Assembly (NCBI GenBank): GCA_003640385.1 | Contig: RCAB01000414.1 | Location: forward strand, 1-56,990 | From: Setaria digitata | Taxonomy: Eukaryota; Nematoda; Chromadorea; Rhabditida; Setariidae | DNA length: 56,990 nucleotides | Direction: 5' to 3' | Part shown: one piece after another, positions 24,525-40,761 of the stretch | Numbering within the stretch: the stretch's first letter is position 1 | Layout of the letters: each line of letters begins with the position of its first letter | The notes under the pieces: generated by a model | Seen by the model: the letters and a program-made list of their open reading frames with translations, nothing else | Databases searched by the model: none | What the model was told of the DNA's origin: nothing | Made by a program: the position numbers and the translations under genes

Positions 24525-26524
24525 TTTAGAATTAGTGTTACTGACTCGTAAAATATTTCATCAAGAAATTGCTGCTTTACAGCTACCTCTTCACTATCAT
24601 TATAATTACTGTAATTATATCGTCAACTTATGAAGAAAGCTCTTAGCACCACACTGTTACATCTCAAACATTTATTTGACTATTTTTCTAAAATTTAGAT
24701 TCAAAATAAATTGAAACTGAAAAAAAAAGAGACAATGAACACCCAGCATTTTTGCTCTTAAGCTATTAAAAAAATTGTTAATTTGAGTACTATCGCTGTT
24801 GTTACTTTCATTATTGCATTAATAATACTATTGCTTATTAATTGACACAATTTCCTTTGTTATTGTTATTATCACCAATAATGATATCATCGTTGTTGTT
24901 ATTAATATTTTACCATGTTTATTAGCATATGCATGCATTTTCATTTACTCTTCCTATTGCCACATGCAAAGTTCGCAAATAATTTTTAACTCTTGAAATT
25001 GATTTTATTAAATTTTCAAATGAATACAAATGCATATGCCGTAATGCTTGCCTACATCGATTACCGTTATCTGTCACAGTGAGGAGCAATGAACAATCCA
25101 AAAATCGAGTATCAATACTAGACTAGCTTGGCCTTATTCCTAGAATCGAGTATCAATATTAAGCTAGCTTGTCCCTTCTCTAGTCTTTTCAGGTTATCGA
25201 TAATTCGATTGCCATCCATTGGCAAAATATGGATAATCAATGGCAACAAATGGAATCCCAATTCTTGTCAATTAAATGATACCACTTGTCCTCTACCATC
25301 CCATATTGCTATTTCGATTTTTCGATTATCCATATATCGATTTGGTATCGATCCCCAATTATACTTGTGGCACTTGGATAGCCTTAATAGTCTTTGAGCG
25401 AGAGAGGAAAAAGTAAACCCTTCTTCTCTTCTGTTCCAGATAATTTTTTAATGATTGAAAGAAAAAAGAAAAAAACTACATTCTCAGATCACATCTAGTT
25501 ATGTCTACTTAGCATAGACCGATAAATGATGATGACAAATAATAATGATAAGGGTACTGCCATTAACAATCTTCTAATTTCACAATTTCAAACTATTTAC
25601 TAAAGCAAATCATCACTCCAAAATTCAAACTGAAACTCTTTCCGATACAACCTGTTCAACAGTAATGTTAACCAAAGAGATAACGTATTACCCACTCATC
25701 GAATAACAGCAAAAATTTGTTGCATTCACTCCTTGATGACCTTAGTTTCAAAAAATCGAAAACTTAGCAAACAGTACGAAATGAACATACTTCAATGTTT
25801 CGTAGTAAGAGAAAGTTCAATAACAGTAACGGATGGTCTATTGCATGCTTTTTATCACTAAAGATGATGAAAAAAAAAGTGGAGAAACAGGTGATAGACT
25901 GAAAATTTCAATCGATACTCAAAGATCTAGCAGAAAATGAATCCGAAAAAAAGACACAACGAAAACTGAGAGAATCCGCTTAAACTACACGAAAGAAAAA
26001 AGCATTCCAATAAAGAATTCAACTTCAACTACTTCTATCATTTCATCCCCCAAAAATGTTTGACATCAAGACTGAAAAAGCAAAAAGAACGGCAATTTTT
26101 GAATACAAGGCACAGACATATTTTATTTCAATAGCTTATTACAAATTCCACAAAAACTGCTCTTCATTACAAAGAAATTACGATATAGAGAAGAAATTCA
26201 AATGGATGAAAAAAGAAGCAAATAACTGCGTAGCTCACCTCTTTCTCTAACTTTTAATTTGAAGAAAGAAACAAGCAAATATAAAATATATAACCAAAAA
26301 TAATGCTCACATACAATAATAAGCACTAATAAATGGTATAGACCTAGACAAGTGAAATTTTATTCAAAAAAATAAACTTTGAATTCCTTTCCAAGAAAGA
26401 ATTCTATTCTAGTATTAGAGAAAAACAGGATAAGAAAATATAGGCTAAGAAAAATTTGGAATAAAAAGGTTCACATTAAATAATATCACTAGTGACAAAC
26501 ACAGACATTCGAAAAGTACAACAG
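24525..26524. other. Intergenic region between SRD5A3-type gene and EMC2
   Basis: Two kilobases with no supported gene. It should hold the SRD5A3-type promoter and the EMC2 3' UTR; a minus-strand AATAAA is at 26364-26359, about 160 bases after the EMC2 stop. A pair of 28-base direct repeats lies at 25103-25171. The plus-strand ORF at 25128-25397 has no recognisable domain. Confidence 0.6.
25103..25171. repeat. 28-bp imperfect direct repeat
   Basis: AATCGAGTATCAATA... at 25103-25130 recurs at 25144-25171 with three differences, period 41. The following 200 bases are rich in TCGAT/ATCGAT words. Confidence 0.75.
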
Positions 26525-27376
26525 TTAGCTTTGCAATTGTGTTTTCAAGTTTAGTATTGTCTCTAATTCCATAACAACGTTTGGATTTTTACCTTTTTCG
26601 GAAGCTTCTTCATAACGACTTATCAACTTTTCAGCTGCCACCAATCCACTCTGCACTATTTCCTTTTTTCTCTGGCCACTGCTTTTAGCAGATAAATTTA
26701 TGCAACACTGAAACAATTTCTGCAGAGATTTAAAAAACATGTTAATCAAAGTTAATTATAAGTAGAACTAGTCAGATCCCCTACTTTTTTACTGTCCGTA
26801 ATATCAGAACCAAGCAGATGTCAATCTTCACAGTGAATCTAGAAATCAATCTTAGTCATCAATTCAAGATATGTAAATCTAGCACCTTTCATTCAATTCG
26901 TCACAAAAAAATAGAACGCGATATTTCGCTCAATGTAATATGACTCTACTACTACCTTTTTTAAATTTTAACCAACTTCATCAAGTTACAACTCCTAAAT
27001 TATTCATGTTCTCATCACCTCATCGCCTAACTCTTCCCACAGAAACAATAAAAAAATTGAGTGAAACTCACCAAAATAATCCCATATAAAGAACGACAGC
27101 ATGATGGGTTGGTTCGAACAGCTTGTTCAAAATATGATCTCGCAAGTTCAATATTTTCTAAACCACCCTGCGTGTAACGTATTTCCGCAAGTCGCCGCAG
27201 ATACAAACTATTATATGGCTAAAACAAACGATAACAGTAAGAGAAACTTGTAAAATAAAGCATTAAATATCTCTGGAGAAATTATGAATAAAATTAAGAG
27301 CTTAAATTTTGCCATTGTAATAGAATTAATGACATAAATTCCTCTCGTCAAACAGATTCTGGTACTGAAATGAATT

Positions 27377-27408
<32 letters not shown>

Positions 27409-29203
27409 AAAACTGACACTGGATAGAACAAGCTCCTCCATACAGTGTGCCGCATGTGGATGATCGCCCTCTTGTAAATACAAATCGGAAAGTTCTAACC
27501 AAGCCTCTGTATCAGAAATGAAAGTTCTCAGATATTCGTTCAATTCTCGAATAGCTTCATGTCGATTGTTTTGGGCTTTCAAAATTGCTATTTTTCGTTT
27601 CCGATAAGACTATAAATGTAAGATAAACAGAATAACACTCATAAAAGCCATTAAAATAAAACTATGAATGGATGAAACAGAAGAAAAATCATTATATCGT
27701 TCGGCTGCTTTTTTAAAAACTTTCAACTTTCACCTTTCATCATAATATTTCTACTTGAAAATACAATGAGAAGGCCAATCCCTAACCTAGTCTCATCCGC
27801 CAGTCACGTGCATTCTATACCAAATTTTTAAATAATCGAGCTGATACTTTGCTTTCTTCAAAACCAACTAGAATCCTTACCATATTTGTTGGATCCGATT
27901 CAATAAGTTGCTCATATAAATGCGTTGCACTATCATACCTAGATTATGAAAAAGAAAAAATAACAAAGTATGAATCAACAATAGTTTGAAAACGTTCATT
28001 TCTACTCTGAGAGTCCAATTTCTGAGCTGTAATACCAGTGATAACTGTGCAATTAACTTTGCATCGACAAGAGATTTTTCATCCGGATGTCTATTAATAA
28101 AATATGGAAGACATATTTGGCAGCTTGAAAAATATCACCACTCTTTGAAATTCTTATCCGTTAAAAATACTTTTGTTAACTGTTTGCTCATCAACCAAAA
28201 AAAAACCGATAGAATCACAGAAAGCTGGCAAGGATTAAAAAAATAAAATTACCGCTTTAAAGCTTCAAGGCGCATTGCTTGTAGCTTTAGAACACGATTA
28301 CTTCGTGGAAACCTTTCTTGCAGTGCTTGTATACAGTCCATCACAACATCAGATCTGGCTAAATCTAATGCTGCTAAGCAAACCTGAAAAGAAAACATAT
28401 CGTAATAAAATATCATTATGTCAATTTGCTCTCCAATGCCTTAATTACTTTAAACTTCCAAATGAGATTTTACTTATTTCACACGTACTCCATTATGCGG
28501 TAAATGCTGAATTGCAGTAACTACCACGTTAATCATAAATGTAAAATTAAAAAGTTTGGTATCCTACAACATTCCTCGCCCAAAACCTATTAACTGTTAA
28601 CAGCATTACTTCTGAAGTCGTTCCTTATCTTTCTAAATCTGAAATTAGGCATGATTTGACTGAAAAACTAGATCTTTTCAAATTCATTCTGCCTATAAAA
28701 CAACAGTGCCTAGCCTCCTTTAATGAACACAAGAAACTAATGCCAACTTAATATACTATAGGGCACCAAAGCATGAATTAGTTGTTTAGTGCTCATCGTC
28801 TGAAATACCAAATTACACAGAATCAATACCATTACACATTTATCTATCGCATAGTTTCTGATGAAAGCGAAACCATAGCGTTCAGAAATCAGGTTTAAAT
28901 GCTATAAGATATGAAATGAACGAAAAATTTAGCTTTACCTGTTCATAAACAAGCCACAATTCATCACCAAGGGAACGAGGATGACGACTTAGAACATGTT
29001 CCCATAATTCTACGATTTCCACCGATCTACGAGCATGTTCTTCACGCCACTTACGTAGCATATTTCTAGCTTCTGAAAGAGTTTCTTTATTAAGTAATTT
29101 AAATTTTTCTTAGCTTCCAGTTTCCGAGCAAGTGAAAATTGAAAACCGATTTTCGTCCATGAAAAAACTTACCATCAAATGAAACATAGGTCAGGTCCGC
29201 CAT
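26525..29203 (-). CDS. emc-2: ER membrane protein complex subunit 2
   Basis: Seven exons close in phase to 291 residues: 29203-29173, 29072-28939, 28383-28253, 27938-27881, 27609-27418, 27218-27072, 26707-26525. EMC2 is the soluble cytosolic TPR subunit of the EMC, the insertase for tail-anchored and multipass proteins. The chain is a TPR solenoid: ELWEHVLSRHPRSLGDELW, then LQERFPRSNRVLKLQAMRLE, SATHLYEQLIESDPTNM, KRKIAILKAQNN, AIRELNEYLRTFISDTEAWL with LSDLYLQEGDHPHAAHCMEE, and PYNSLYLRRLAEIRYTQGG. Length matches the family (human 297). A long poly-T (on the coding strand) follows the exon 5 donor. Confidence 0.95.
27386..27411. repeat. Poly-A run in EMC2 intron 5
   Basis: About 26 consecutive A on the plus strand directly next to the exon 5 donor. 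Simple sequence. Confidence 0.9.
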
Positions 29204-29218
29204 CGTTGAACGTAGAAG

Positions 29219-29223
29219 CTGAA
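29219..29223 (-). promoter_or_regulatory. Possible spliced-leader acceptor of EMC2
   Basis: The minus strand reads AAAAAATTCAG ending 15 bases upstream of the EMC2 ATG. Weak polypyrimidine context, so tentative. Confidence 0.35.
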
Positions 29224-30298
29224 TTTTTTCTTTTCTTTTCTGTTTTCTACAATCTTTTCTGCACCCAGTCAATCGAAATTCTACGATATTTCCCGTGAAC
29301 TAGAAATCTTCATTTTCCATTCAGCAGCTGCAAAAGCTGCTTCCATATAAATTGATAGAATATCAAAAACTTCATTTCATACTACCAAGTTTGAGTTACA
29401 GTAAGCATAAAGTCCGATGCTTATTTATAATTCGACGCCTATTTTCAATGAAATCCTAAATTTCAAACTTTAACCCCCACCTCAACTTTGATTTACAACA
29501 GTTTATTAGCAGGAAACAATGCTACAACTTTTAAATCCAAATTACCGAAAAATATAAACTTCTGACTTCTCATTTCTTCTAAGTAAGAAAAAACAAATCA
29601 GAATAAACAGAGTTCAGAAAGAAATTTGCAATGCTACTGGGACATTAAACCTCATACCAAAAATATTCAGTAATAACCTAGTAAGAGAAATATAAACACC
29701 ATCCCAAACATTCAAAATCCCTTAATATGTGAGTGTTTAGTATTTTAAAATAATACAAAATCGGTTTGTCAACGGTTGCAAATATAAGCATTCCTTCTTT
29801 GGTTAACAATCTTTATTCACAAATAACAAGCATACCTCAAACATACCTGACACGTGCCATTTGATTTTTAGGTCATTCAGAAAAAAACATACAAACAAAC
29901 AGATCAATTACATGAATTCAAACGTATAACAATATAAGAAAAAAAATTTTTTGCAAAAGAAAGAAAAAAACAAACGGTCTGAAATGTAAAAGTTCTGAAA
30001 TGCATCAAAAAAAAAAAAAGAAGTTAATTAAATAACCCAGAGTACTAATCAGCAGAAGAAATGAAAAATTTGTTTCAAAAAAAAAGAAAAAAACTAAAAA
30101 GAATTAAACATAAGAAACAAATTAATAACAAAAAAAGAAAAAAGTGATATTTAGATTAAATGAGCACATAAGCTTAACAGTAAAAAACAAACTTCTTTTA
30201 AATTATGAAATCATAGCCGACAAAATAAAAGTGGAATTTAAAGAACAAAAATAGCAATATCCCCTAAATACATTACTGCAAAGTAATCTCAAGTATGA
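29224..30298. other. Intergenic region between EMC2 and P5CDH
   Basis: Over 1 kb holding the EMC2 promoter and P5CDH 3' UTR. The part at 29.9-30.15 kb is very A-rich. The spacing is too large for a typical nematode operon. No gene seen. Confidence 0.6.
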
Positions 30299-34617
<4,319 letters not shown>

Positions 34618-34622
34618 TCTTT

Positions 34623-34629
34623 CTGGAAA
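34623..34629 (-). promoter_or_regulatory. Likely spliced-leader acceptor of P5CDH
   Basis: The minus strand reads CTAATTTCCAG ending five bases before the P5CDH ATG. Fits a trans-splice acceptor. Confidence 0.45.
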
Positions 34630-35465
34630 TTAGACATTTCGGTAAAAAAGAAAAAAGGAACAAATCTAAGCAACGAAAAGTGGAAAAGGCGAAAAATCCA
34701 CCAGACCAAAGATCAAATGCGAGAAATTTCACTTTTCCTCTTATGATAAATTCTTCAGTCGCATTGCAACCACAGTGAAATGAATGAGTGGGATGGCGAC
34801 CGACCTGACTCGGTGTCATTCGATCCATCCGTTATCGATCGGTCGATCGCATTTGATTTCTAATATAATCTGTGTAAAATAAGCACTAATATTACCTACT
34901 CAATCACATGTTCTAGATCGATCAGTGCTATCGATCAGTTCAGGAACACGTGATATCAGCGTTAAACTAATGCTTTTAACAGAAATGAAAGTGTTTAATC
35001 AGAGATAATTCACTGATAAATCTGAGAACTCACTCATCAGATGCTTCTAAGAATGATGAGAAATTATCATTCATTTGTCAGATATCCTCGAGAATGATAA
35101 AATTACCACCAAGGAGAAAACGTTAAGGATAAATTAAAAGAGAAAAAGATGACAAAATAACCTATAATAACACCAAAGTTATTTGTGACTCATTTTCGTA
35201 CTGACAGTAAAGTGAATTGTGATATGTAGTGGGGGCGATTAATTAATGATAACTAATGATCTGTCATTAATTAATCTATTTGATTGTTTTTAGTTTAGGA
35301 GAATGGAAATAACCCATTATAATAGTTTACTTTTCCACAGCTTTACGTTTAACTTAAAATGTAAGTTGCACTTATTGCAAGAGATAACAACTTTCATCTC
35401 AATTTATTCATTTGTCACTTTTCATCGTATAATTGTTAAATTTAAAAACGAAAACGAAAAGCATT
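34630..35465. other. P5CDH promoter region with ATCGAT cluster and E-box
   Basis: Between P5CDH and the kinase 3' end. CGATC/ATCGAT words recur at about 34821, 34834-34852 and 34915-34938, two of them as TATCGATC. A CACGTG E-box is at 34947-34952. Positions are 200-340 bases upstream of the P5CDH start, consistent with a promoter; binding factors are inference. Confidence 0.45.
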
Positions 35466-38400
35466 TCAGGTAAGCTTATCAGAATCGGTGATGGAATCGT
35501 TTACAGTTTGTATCAGCATACGGTACTCCACATCCGCAAGCCACTTCGATCGCAGCACCTGCTCGATCGTCAGTCTCTTTTGTGGAATCGGATGGAGGAT
35601 GTCGAAAATGAGACGCTTCACTTCGGCACTGATTTCCGTCGTTTGTCGGTACGCTATTCTGGAACTATTTCCGGTATGAAGCAGTAATTCCGTTGAGTGA
35701 AATGATTTGCGTTCTTAACAGCTAATAAGAAGTGATTTGGAGACTGAGGAATGACTGGAAAAGGAAGACACTTTGTCTGAAAGTTATTAAGAAAAGAGGA
35801 GGAAACTTATTCTGAGATTATTAGAAGAGAAGGGAGCTTTATCCTGAAGTTATTAGAAGGAAGCCTTTTCCGAAGAAGCTTTATTCTGAAATTATCAGAA
35901 CTCCTCATTAGAACAATTGGCCTTATTACTGCTGCTAGAAAAGTGACAAGTCCAATAATTGCTTAACGAAGCCGGTACAGTCTATCCCCTACTTATTATT
36001 GAAATATTTATGACAAATTTCTTAACATCTTTTATCAGTTATCTTGATAATAATTATTTCCAAATATAAGGAACAAAAAAAAAAAAAAGATATTACAAGT
36101 GAATAAATAAAAAGAAATGAATTATTAAAATGGATGATGAATTTAAACTGAAGAAAAAAGATGTATGTAATTAAATTAATATAGTTGTAATTAAATTATT
36201 CTAAATTTAAACATTACGGAGGATAAATATATTTCACCTGTGCTGTAACTGTCTTTCCAACATTTTCTTAACATTCTTATCATCATATGGCATCATTCCA
36301 GTTGTCATAACATACAATACAACCCCTGCACTCCACATATCTGATAAGTATCCATCATATGGTTGTGCTCTGTAATTCATTCCAGTTTCATTTCAAATTT
36401 TCATCATAAATGTTCATATTTTATTTTTCGTACAAGTAGAAGAGGTTTTGCTTTATCGTTTAAATTAATCACCATAAAAATTGATTATTTATAATGTTAT
36501 AATTAAATTAACTATAATAAAATATAATTTTTATTACAGGTGAATGAATAGATGATTACAAGACTATTGCTTGTTTAAATCAGCATCCTTTTTTGAACGT
36601 TTTTTCCAGTAAAATTTTCCTGAACTATAATTTTTCGAAGCAAGTTTTACATTTTAAATTAGCTAACATTTTGGCATATGTTAAAATAATTAAAATATAA
36701 TTGTGATAACATACAATACAACCTCTGATATAATTGGAATGTTATCAAGATTATTGTCTTACACTACCACATAAATGGACTTATGCATTATAATTAAAAA
36801 TATTGATATATATGAATTAAAAAGGTATTTAAGCAGTTAGAACTATGTCTTTAAACAGATCAAGCCTGATAATTTCGGGAGCCAGGTATGCTCGAGAACC
36901 ACAAAATGTTTTTGATTTTTCACCACTTTTTAACAAACGTGCAAAGCCAAAATCGGTTATTTTAACATTTTCACACGAATCGAGCAATATATTTTCGCAT
37001 TTAATATCGCGATGAACTACTTGCATTGATTTCAAATACTGTAAAATGAACTTTTAAAATTTTCCCACTTAAGTTAATTAAAATCTGTTCAATTTTTTTG
37101 ACAATTACAGTGAATTTATTAGGTTTAATTACATTATTTTCATTTTTAATTTTGCCGGAGGAGAAATTTTGTTTAATATTAAAATATTTAATAATTTCCG
37201 CGAAAAAAGCCTTTGTAATCACTTTTTTTAACCTTCATAGCCTCAATAAGTTGACGGAAATGTATTTTTCCTTCTTTTTCATTAACTTTGCTTTCACGTC
37301 TTATTTTTCGCAACAAATCACCTCTACTTGTATAGTCCTGGATAATACAAACATATGGTTTTCTTTCAATCACCTAAAATGTTTAAAAATTAACTTTCTT
37401 CTCAAAAAAAAAAAAAAAAAGAAGATCCTCCAATTTATCTGAAAAGTTTGAAAATATTTGGTGTATAAATAAATATATGTAAGATAGACAATGAAATGAA
37501 ACAATAAGCAGTGTTAGACTCATTTTAAACATAATTACTTTTCGTTATTTATTTATTTGTAATTGTCGCAGAGAAATATAAATGAACAAAATATTTTATA
37601 GTGTTATATACAATGATATTAAGATGAGGTATTAAGATTTTTAATTACTTCATAAACTTTAATAATATTGTCATGCGCCAATTTTCGCACTAGCTCAATC
37701 TCGCGTGGCAGACATTTTTTGGTGTATTTTATATCTTTCCTAAAGTGTAAGTTTTTTTTTAGTAATTTCTGAAGAGACCAGATATTTTTGGAACAGAATT
37801 AAATTTCATAATGTTAGATGATGACATATTTAATGAGTTAATAATTAAAAAGAATATAAACGAACGGCAACAATTTTAGTTCCTTCTTGCGGAAAAGAAA
37901 TATAAAATAATGTATATTTTGCTATGGAATAGCCAATCACTGCTATTTAGCTACTATCAGCTAATTATTATCAGTTGACTACTACAAATCGACTACTTCA
38001 TTTGATCACTATCAGTTGACCTTTCCTAGTATTATCAGTGGTAAGCTACCACCTTGTGTCAATTATCTTTATAGCGACCACTTTTGATAACACATTGCAC
38101 CATCCTCTCTTCACAGTGGAAAATGTGCCTTTGCCTGAAAGTATTAAACAGGATAAGTTTGAGGATAATCTTGTTCGGACTATCCACCGCACCAACCAAA
38201 AAGCCAAATGCATTCGAAAATTCTCGGGAGTAGCGGAGAAAATTTCCAGAGATTCGTTTGTCCAAATCTTATCTCTTTATCTGTTATCACTAAAGATAAC
38301 TCTTTTTACCATTACAGCACAAAACAGTTTTTTCTCAGTTCGCCATTTTTCAATGTCAAATCATAAACAGAAATGGACAATGTCCATTCAATCATTCTTT

Positions 38401-39040
38401 TCAATTTCAAAAAGAGAATTTTGAAAGGATAAAGGTCACTGAATGAAAAGGAAAGGTCACCTAGGTCCTCGAAGAAGATGATCCCTCGCACGTTCAGTTC
38501 GTTTGCCATTTCAGGTGTCAAAGTTCGAATTAATTTTCCATCTATGTTATCTCTGTCGTCATCCAATGTATCCTTTTTGTCCTTATTCTTTTCCGATGAT
38601 TTTTCGCTTTCTGCAACTTGTACTTCCTGATCAATCTTCTCATCCTTTTCCGCATGATCCTCCTTCTCTTTTTCAATCTTTCTTGCTTTCTCCCCTCTCC
38701 CAGCCTTGTGCGCTCCATCATCTTTTCCGTCCTTTTCTATCCTCTTGTCTCTTCTATCCTTTTTCGTTTTGCTATCCTTTTTATAAACTAATTGTATCTG
38801 ATCTCTATCTTTTTTCATTTTTTCACTTTTTTGCTCCCTTTTTAATTTTCGTTTAATTTCATCCATCCTAATACTCTCTTCCCTTCCATCCTGTTTAGCT
38901 TTTTCTTCTTTTTCATCATCTTCTTCCTTCAACTTTTTGTCATTTCTTTTCGTCTTCTTCCCTCTACGATCTTTTCTCACTGTCTCCATGCTGCCTTCTT
39001 TCACTCCATCCTCTTTCTCTTTCTCTTCATCGTTTACCAT
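35466..39040 (-). CDS. TSSK-type serine/threonine kinase with EK-rich N-terminus
   Basis: Seven exons close in phase to 463 residues: 39040-38461, 38134-38053, 37739-37649, 37373-37233, 37038-36866, 36369-36238, 35658-35466. Residues 1 to about 170 are almost all Lys/Glu/Asp/Arg (low complexity, probably disordered or helical). The kinase domain follows: GKGTFSTVKRGW, VAIKIID, PREIELVRKL, HRDIKCENILLD, ITDFGFARL, KTFCGSRAYLAPEI, SDMWSAGVVLYVM and MPYDDKNVKKML. All catalytic residues are present, so it should be active. CEN after HRDIK and MPYDD..KKML are typical of testis-specific kinases (TSSK). An in-frame upstream ATG exists at 39070. The intron 5 donor is ambiguous: GC after AG (36865) gives exact family spacing; GT at 36856 would add three residues. 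Confidence 0.88.
37955..38038. promoter_or_regulatory. Four TATCAG (GATA-type) words
   Basis: TATCAG starts at 37955, 37969, 38010 and 38033 within kinase intron 2, three followed by CTAA or TTGAC. On the minus (gene) strand each is CTGATA, a core GATA-factor word. Seen directly; function inferred only. Confidence 0.35.
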
Positions 39041-39106
39041 TATCACGAAAGAATAGATACCTATAACCAATGTTGTTGTCTAAACGCTCCGGCGCTCAAC
39101 CGGAAA

Positions 39107-39194
39107 CAATATTCCGTCTACTTTAATTAACGGTCCGGAAAGCAGGAAAATTTATCAGTACAATATCTACAGAGCGAAAGTAGACGGAATATTG
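39107..39194. repeat. 18-bp perfect inverted repeat upstream of the kinase
   Basis: CAATATTCCGTCTACTTT at 39107-39124 is the exact reverse complement of 39177-39194, with 52 bases between. It lies 67-154 bases upstream of the kinase ATG. Confidence 0.85.
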
Positions 39195-40240
39195 ACCAAA
39201 ACATATAAAAGCAACGCTTTTCCCGATTAGATTTTTTTTCTGTTTTTCCATTCTCTCCATTTAAACCAACTAATTTCCAAACAGTTATGCTTCTCTTTAA
39301 GTATCCTAAAACTTCTCGAATCTTTGACATACTTTCATTAAAGTATCAGTAGGATAAATGGTCCACCAAACAATCGAAATATGCAATAGCACAATTTTAA
39401 TAATAAAAAGTATGGCATAAATGTAGAATATTCGCACTTTTATAGCTGAGATTTGTTAAGACGAAAAAATTTTACATATTCACAGTTAAATCATTCGATG
39501 GAAATGCTAAAAAATTTTTCATTTTTCTACCAAAGTCCTTAAATTTACTTACAGTTTGAGTGAAATTCATTTTTGTAAAACGGAAATTTTATGTGAAATG
39601 TGCTAAGATTCATTTAATACTAAAAAAGCAAATAAGAAAGTAAAGCGTCAAAATTGTTCAAGGATAGTTTTGAAAAATGAGAAGAGGTATGATCTTGGCA
39701 TCTTGAAGGGTTAATTATAGTATAAACTAATCACCATATTAATCAGTTGACACAGCCTAACAATAACCGTAATTAACAAGAAATAGGTTTTGATGGAAAT
39801 CCTGACAGTTTCTGCAAATTTGCATATGATCTATTTCTTTTATTTAGAACCAGAAAATGCTAAAATCAAACTGGGAGAAATGTATTGGATGTTAATTAGT
39901 TATATGTATGATGGTTTTTTGCTTATATGATGAAAAATTATATGAGAGAAATGCCAAATATACTAATGGGACCGGAGGCTGAGAGTTTTACTGTTAATTT
40001 CAATTGGATTTTTAATAATTATTAGATTTAATTTCACAATTTTCAAAAGTGGAAATATTATTTGCATCATTACTTAGCAGCGAATGAATCCAATATTGGC
40101 GAGACTCAAAATTAAATAAAATTATGCTAGAATGAAATAATAGAAAAAAAAAAAACAAAAACAAAAAGGTTTACAATTGCAAATCTATTGGTTTTTGAAA
40201 TCAGTCATTCATGTATGTTGATTTCAGATAAATAATCAGA

Positions 40241-40300
40241 TAAATAATCCTTTAATTGTTATCAACTGATAGTAGTTGATAACAATTAAAGGATTATTTA
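40241..40300. repeat. Perfect palindrome, 27-bp arms, 6-base loop
   Basis: Arm 40241-40267 and its exact complement 40274-40300 flank GATAGT. The arms include TTATCA and TGATAA (GATA-type words). A transcript would fold into a 27-bp hairpin without mismatches. No flanking target-site duplication of a transposon was evident. Confidence 0.9.
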
Positions 40301-40728
40301 CCATTTTTTTTTTTTTTTTTACAACTGTGTATTGTAAATATAATGGAGTGCATTAATTTTAATACATGATGGGAGCTAATTATTCAAATATTAGCACAAT
40401 TATTGTAGAATTCTTCCTTACACAGCTACAAAATATTTACTTTTTTTCTTTTTTCATTACAAATATAAAAATATTAACGAGTTAAAGATGAGTGGTTAAA
40501 GCAGAGGTGCAATTAATGAGTAGAAAGCAAGGAAAGAGAAAATCAATCAGTTAGCGATTACAAATGTGATTGTAATTAATTAAAGTGATAGCGAATTAAC
40601 GAATCTTACAATATTTTTTTTTTTTTCACTTAAAATGGATCTGTTGACAGAAACGGAAGTCGTCTCGAAGTTGTAATTAGACGAGGTAAACTAAAGGTAT
40701 CGTGGTGCTTAACACAACCGACATGTAG

Positions 40729-40761
40729 ATGAGACGTTTTATTACAAAAAAGAAAGAAATG
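40729..40761 (+). CDS. Candidate first exon of the PTP-like gene
   Basis: An ATG directly after TGTAG opens 11 codons (MRRFITKKKEM) ending at a GTATCT donor in phase 0, which matches the phase of the exon at 41750. No other upstream ATG fits that I found. The link crosses a 988-base intron and is unsupported by homology. Confidence 0.25.

Larger units (their letters stand above)
39041..40728. other. Divergent intergenic region, kinase and PTP genes
   Basis: About 1.7 kb separates the kinase start (-) from the first candidate exon of the PTP-like gene (+). It holds an 18-bp inverted repeat at 39107-39194 and a perfect palindrome at 40241-40300. No gene-like ORF. It should contain both promoters. 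Confidence 0.55.

Noticed and set aside
25128..25397. 89-residue plus-strand ORF
   Set aside because: No recognisable domain, lies in a repeat-bearing intergenic region, and no splice partner fits.
26056..26250. 64-residue plus-strand ORF in the SRD5A3-EMC2 spacer
   Set aside because: No family match, Lys-rich composition expected in A-rich DNA.
27061..27120. GGTTCGAAC word resembling a tRNA B box
   Set aside because: It lies inside an EMC2 coding exon and no acceptor stem or A box can be formed around it.
35433..35687. Two plus-strand ORFs
   Set aside because: They are the antisense of the kinase's last exon, which matches the TSSK C-lobe on the minus strand.
38503..38856. 117-residue plus-strand ORF rich in Phe/Ser/Pro
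   Set aside because: Antisense of the Lys/Glu-rich kinase exon; its composition follows from that.
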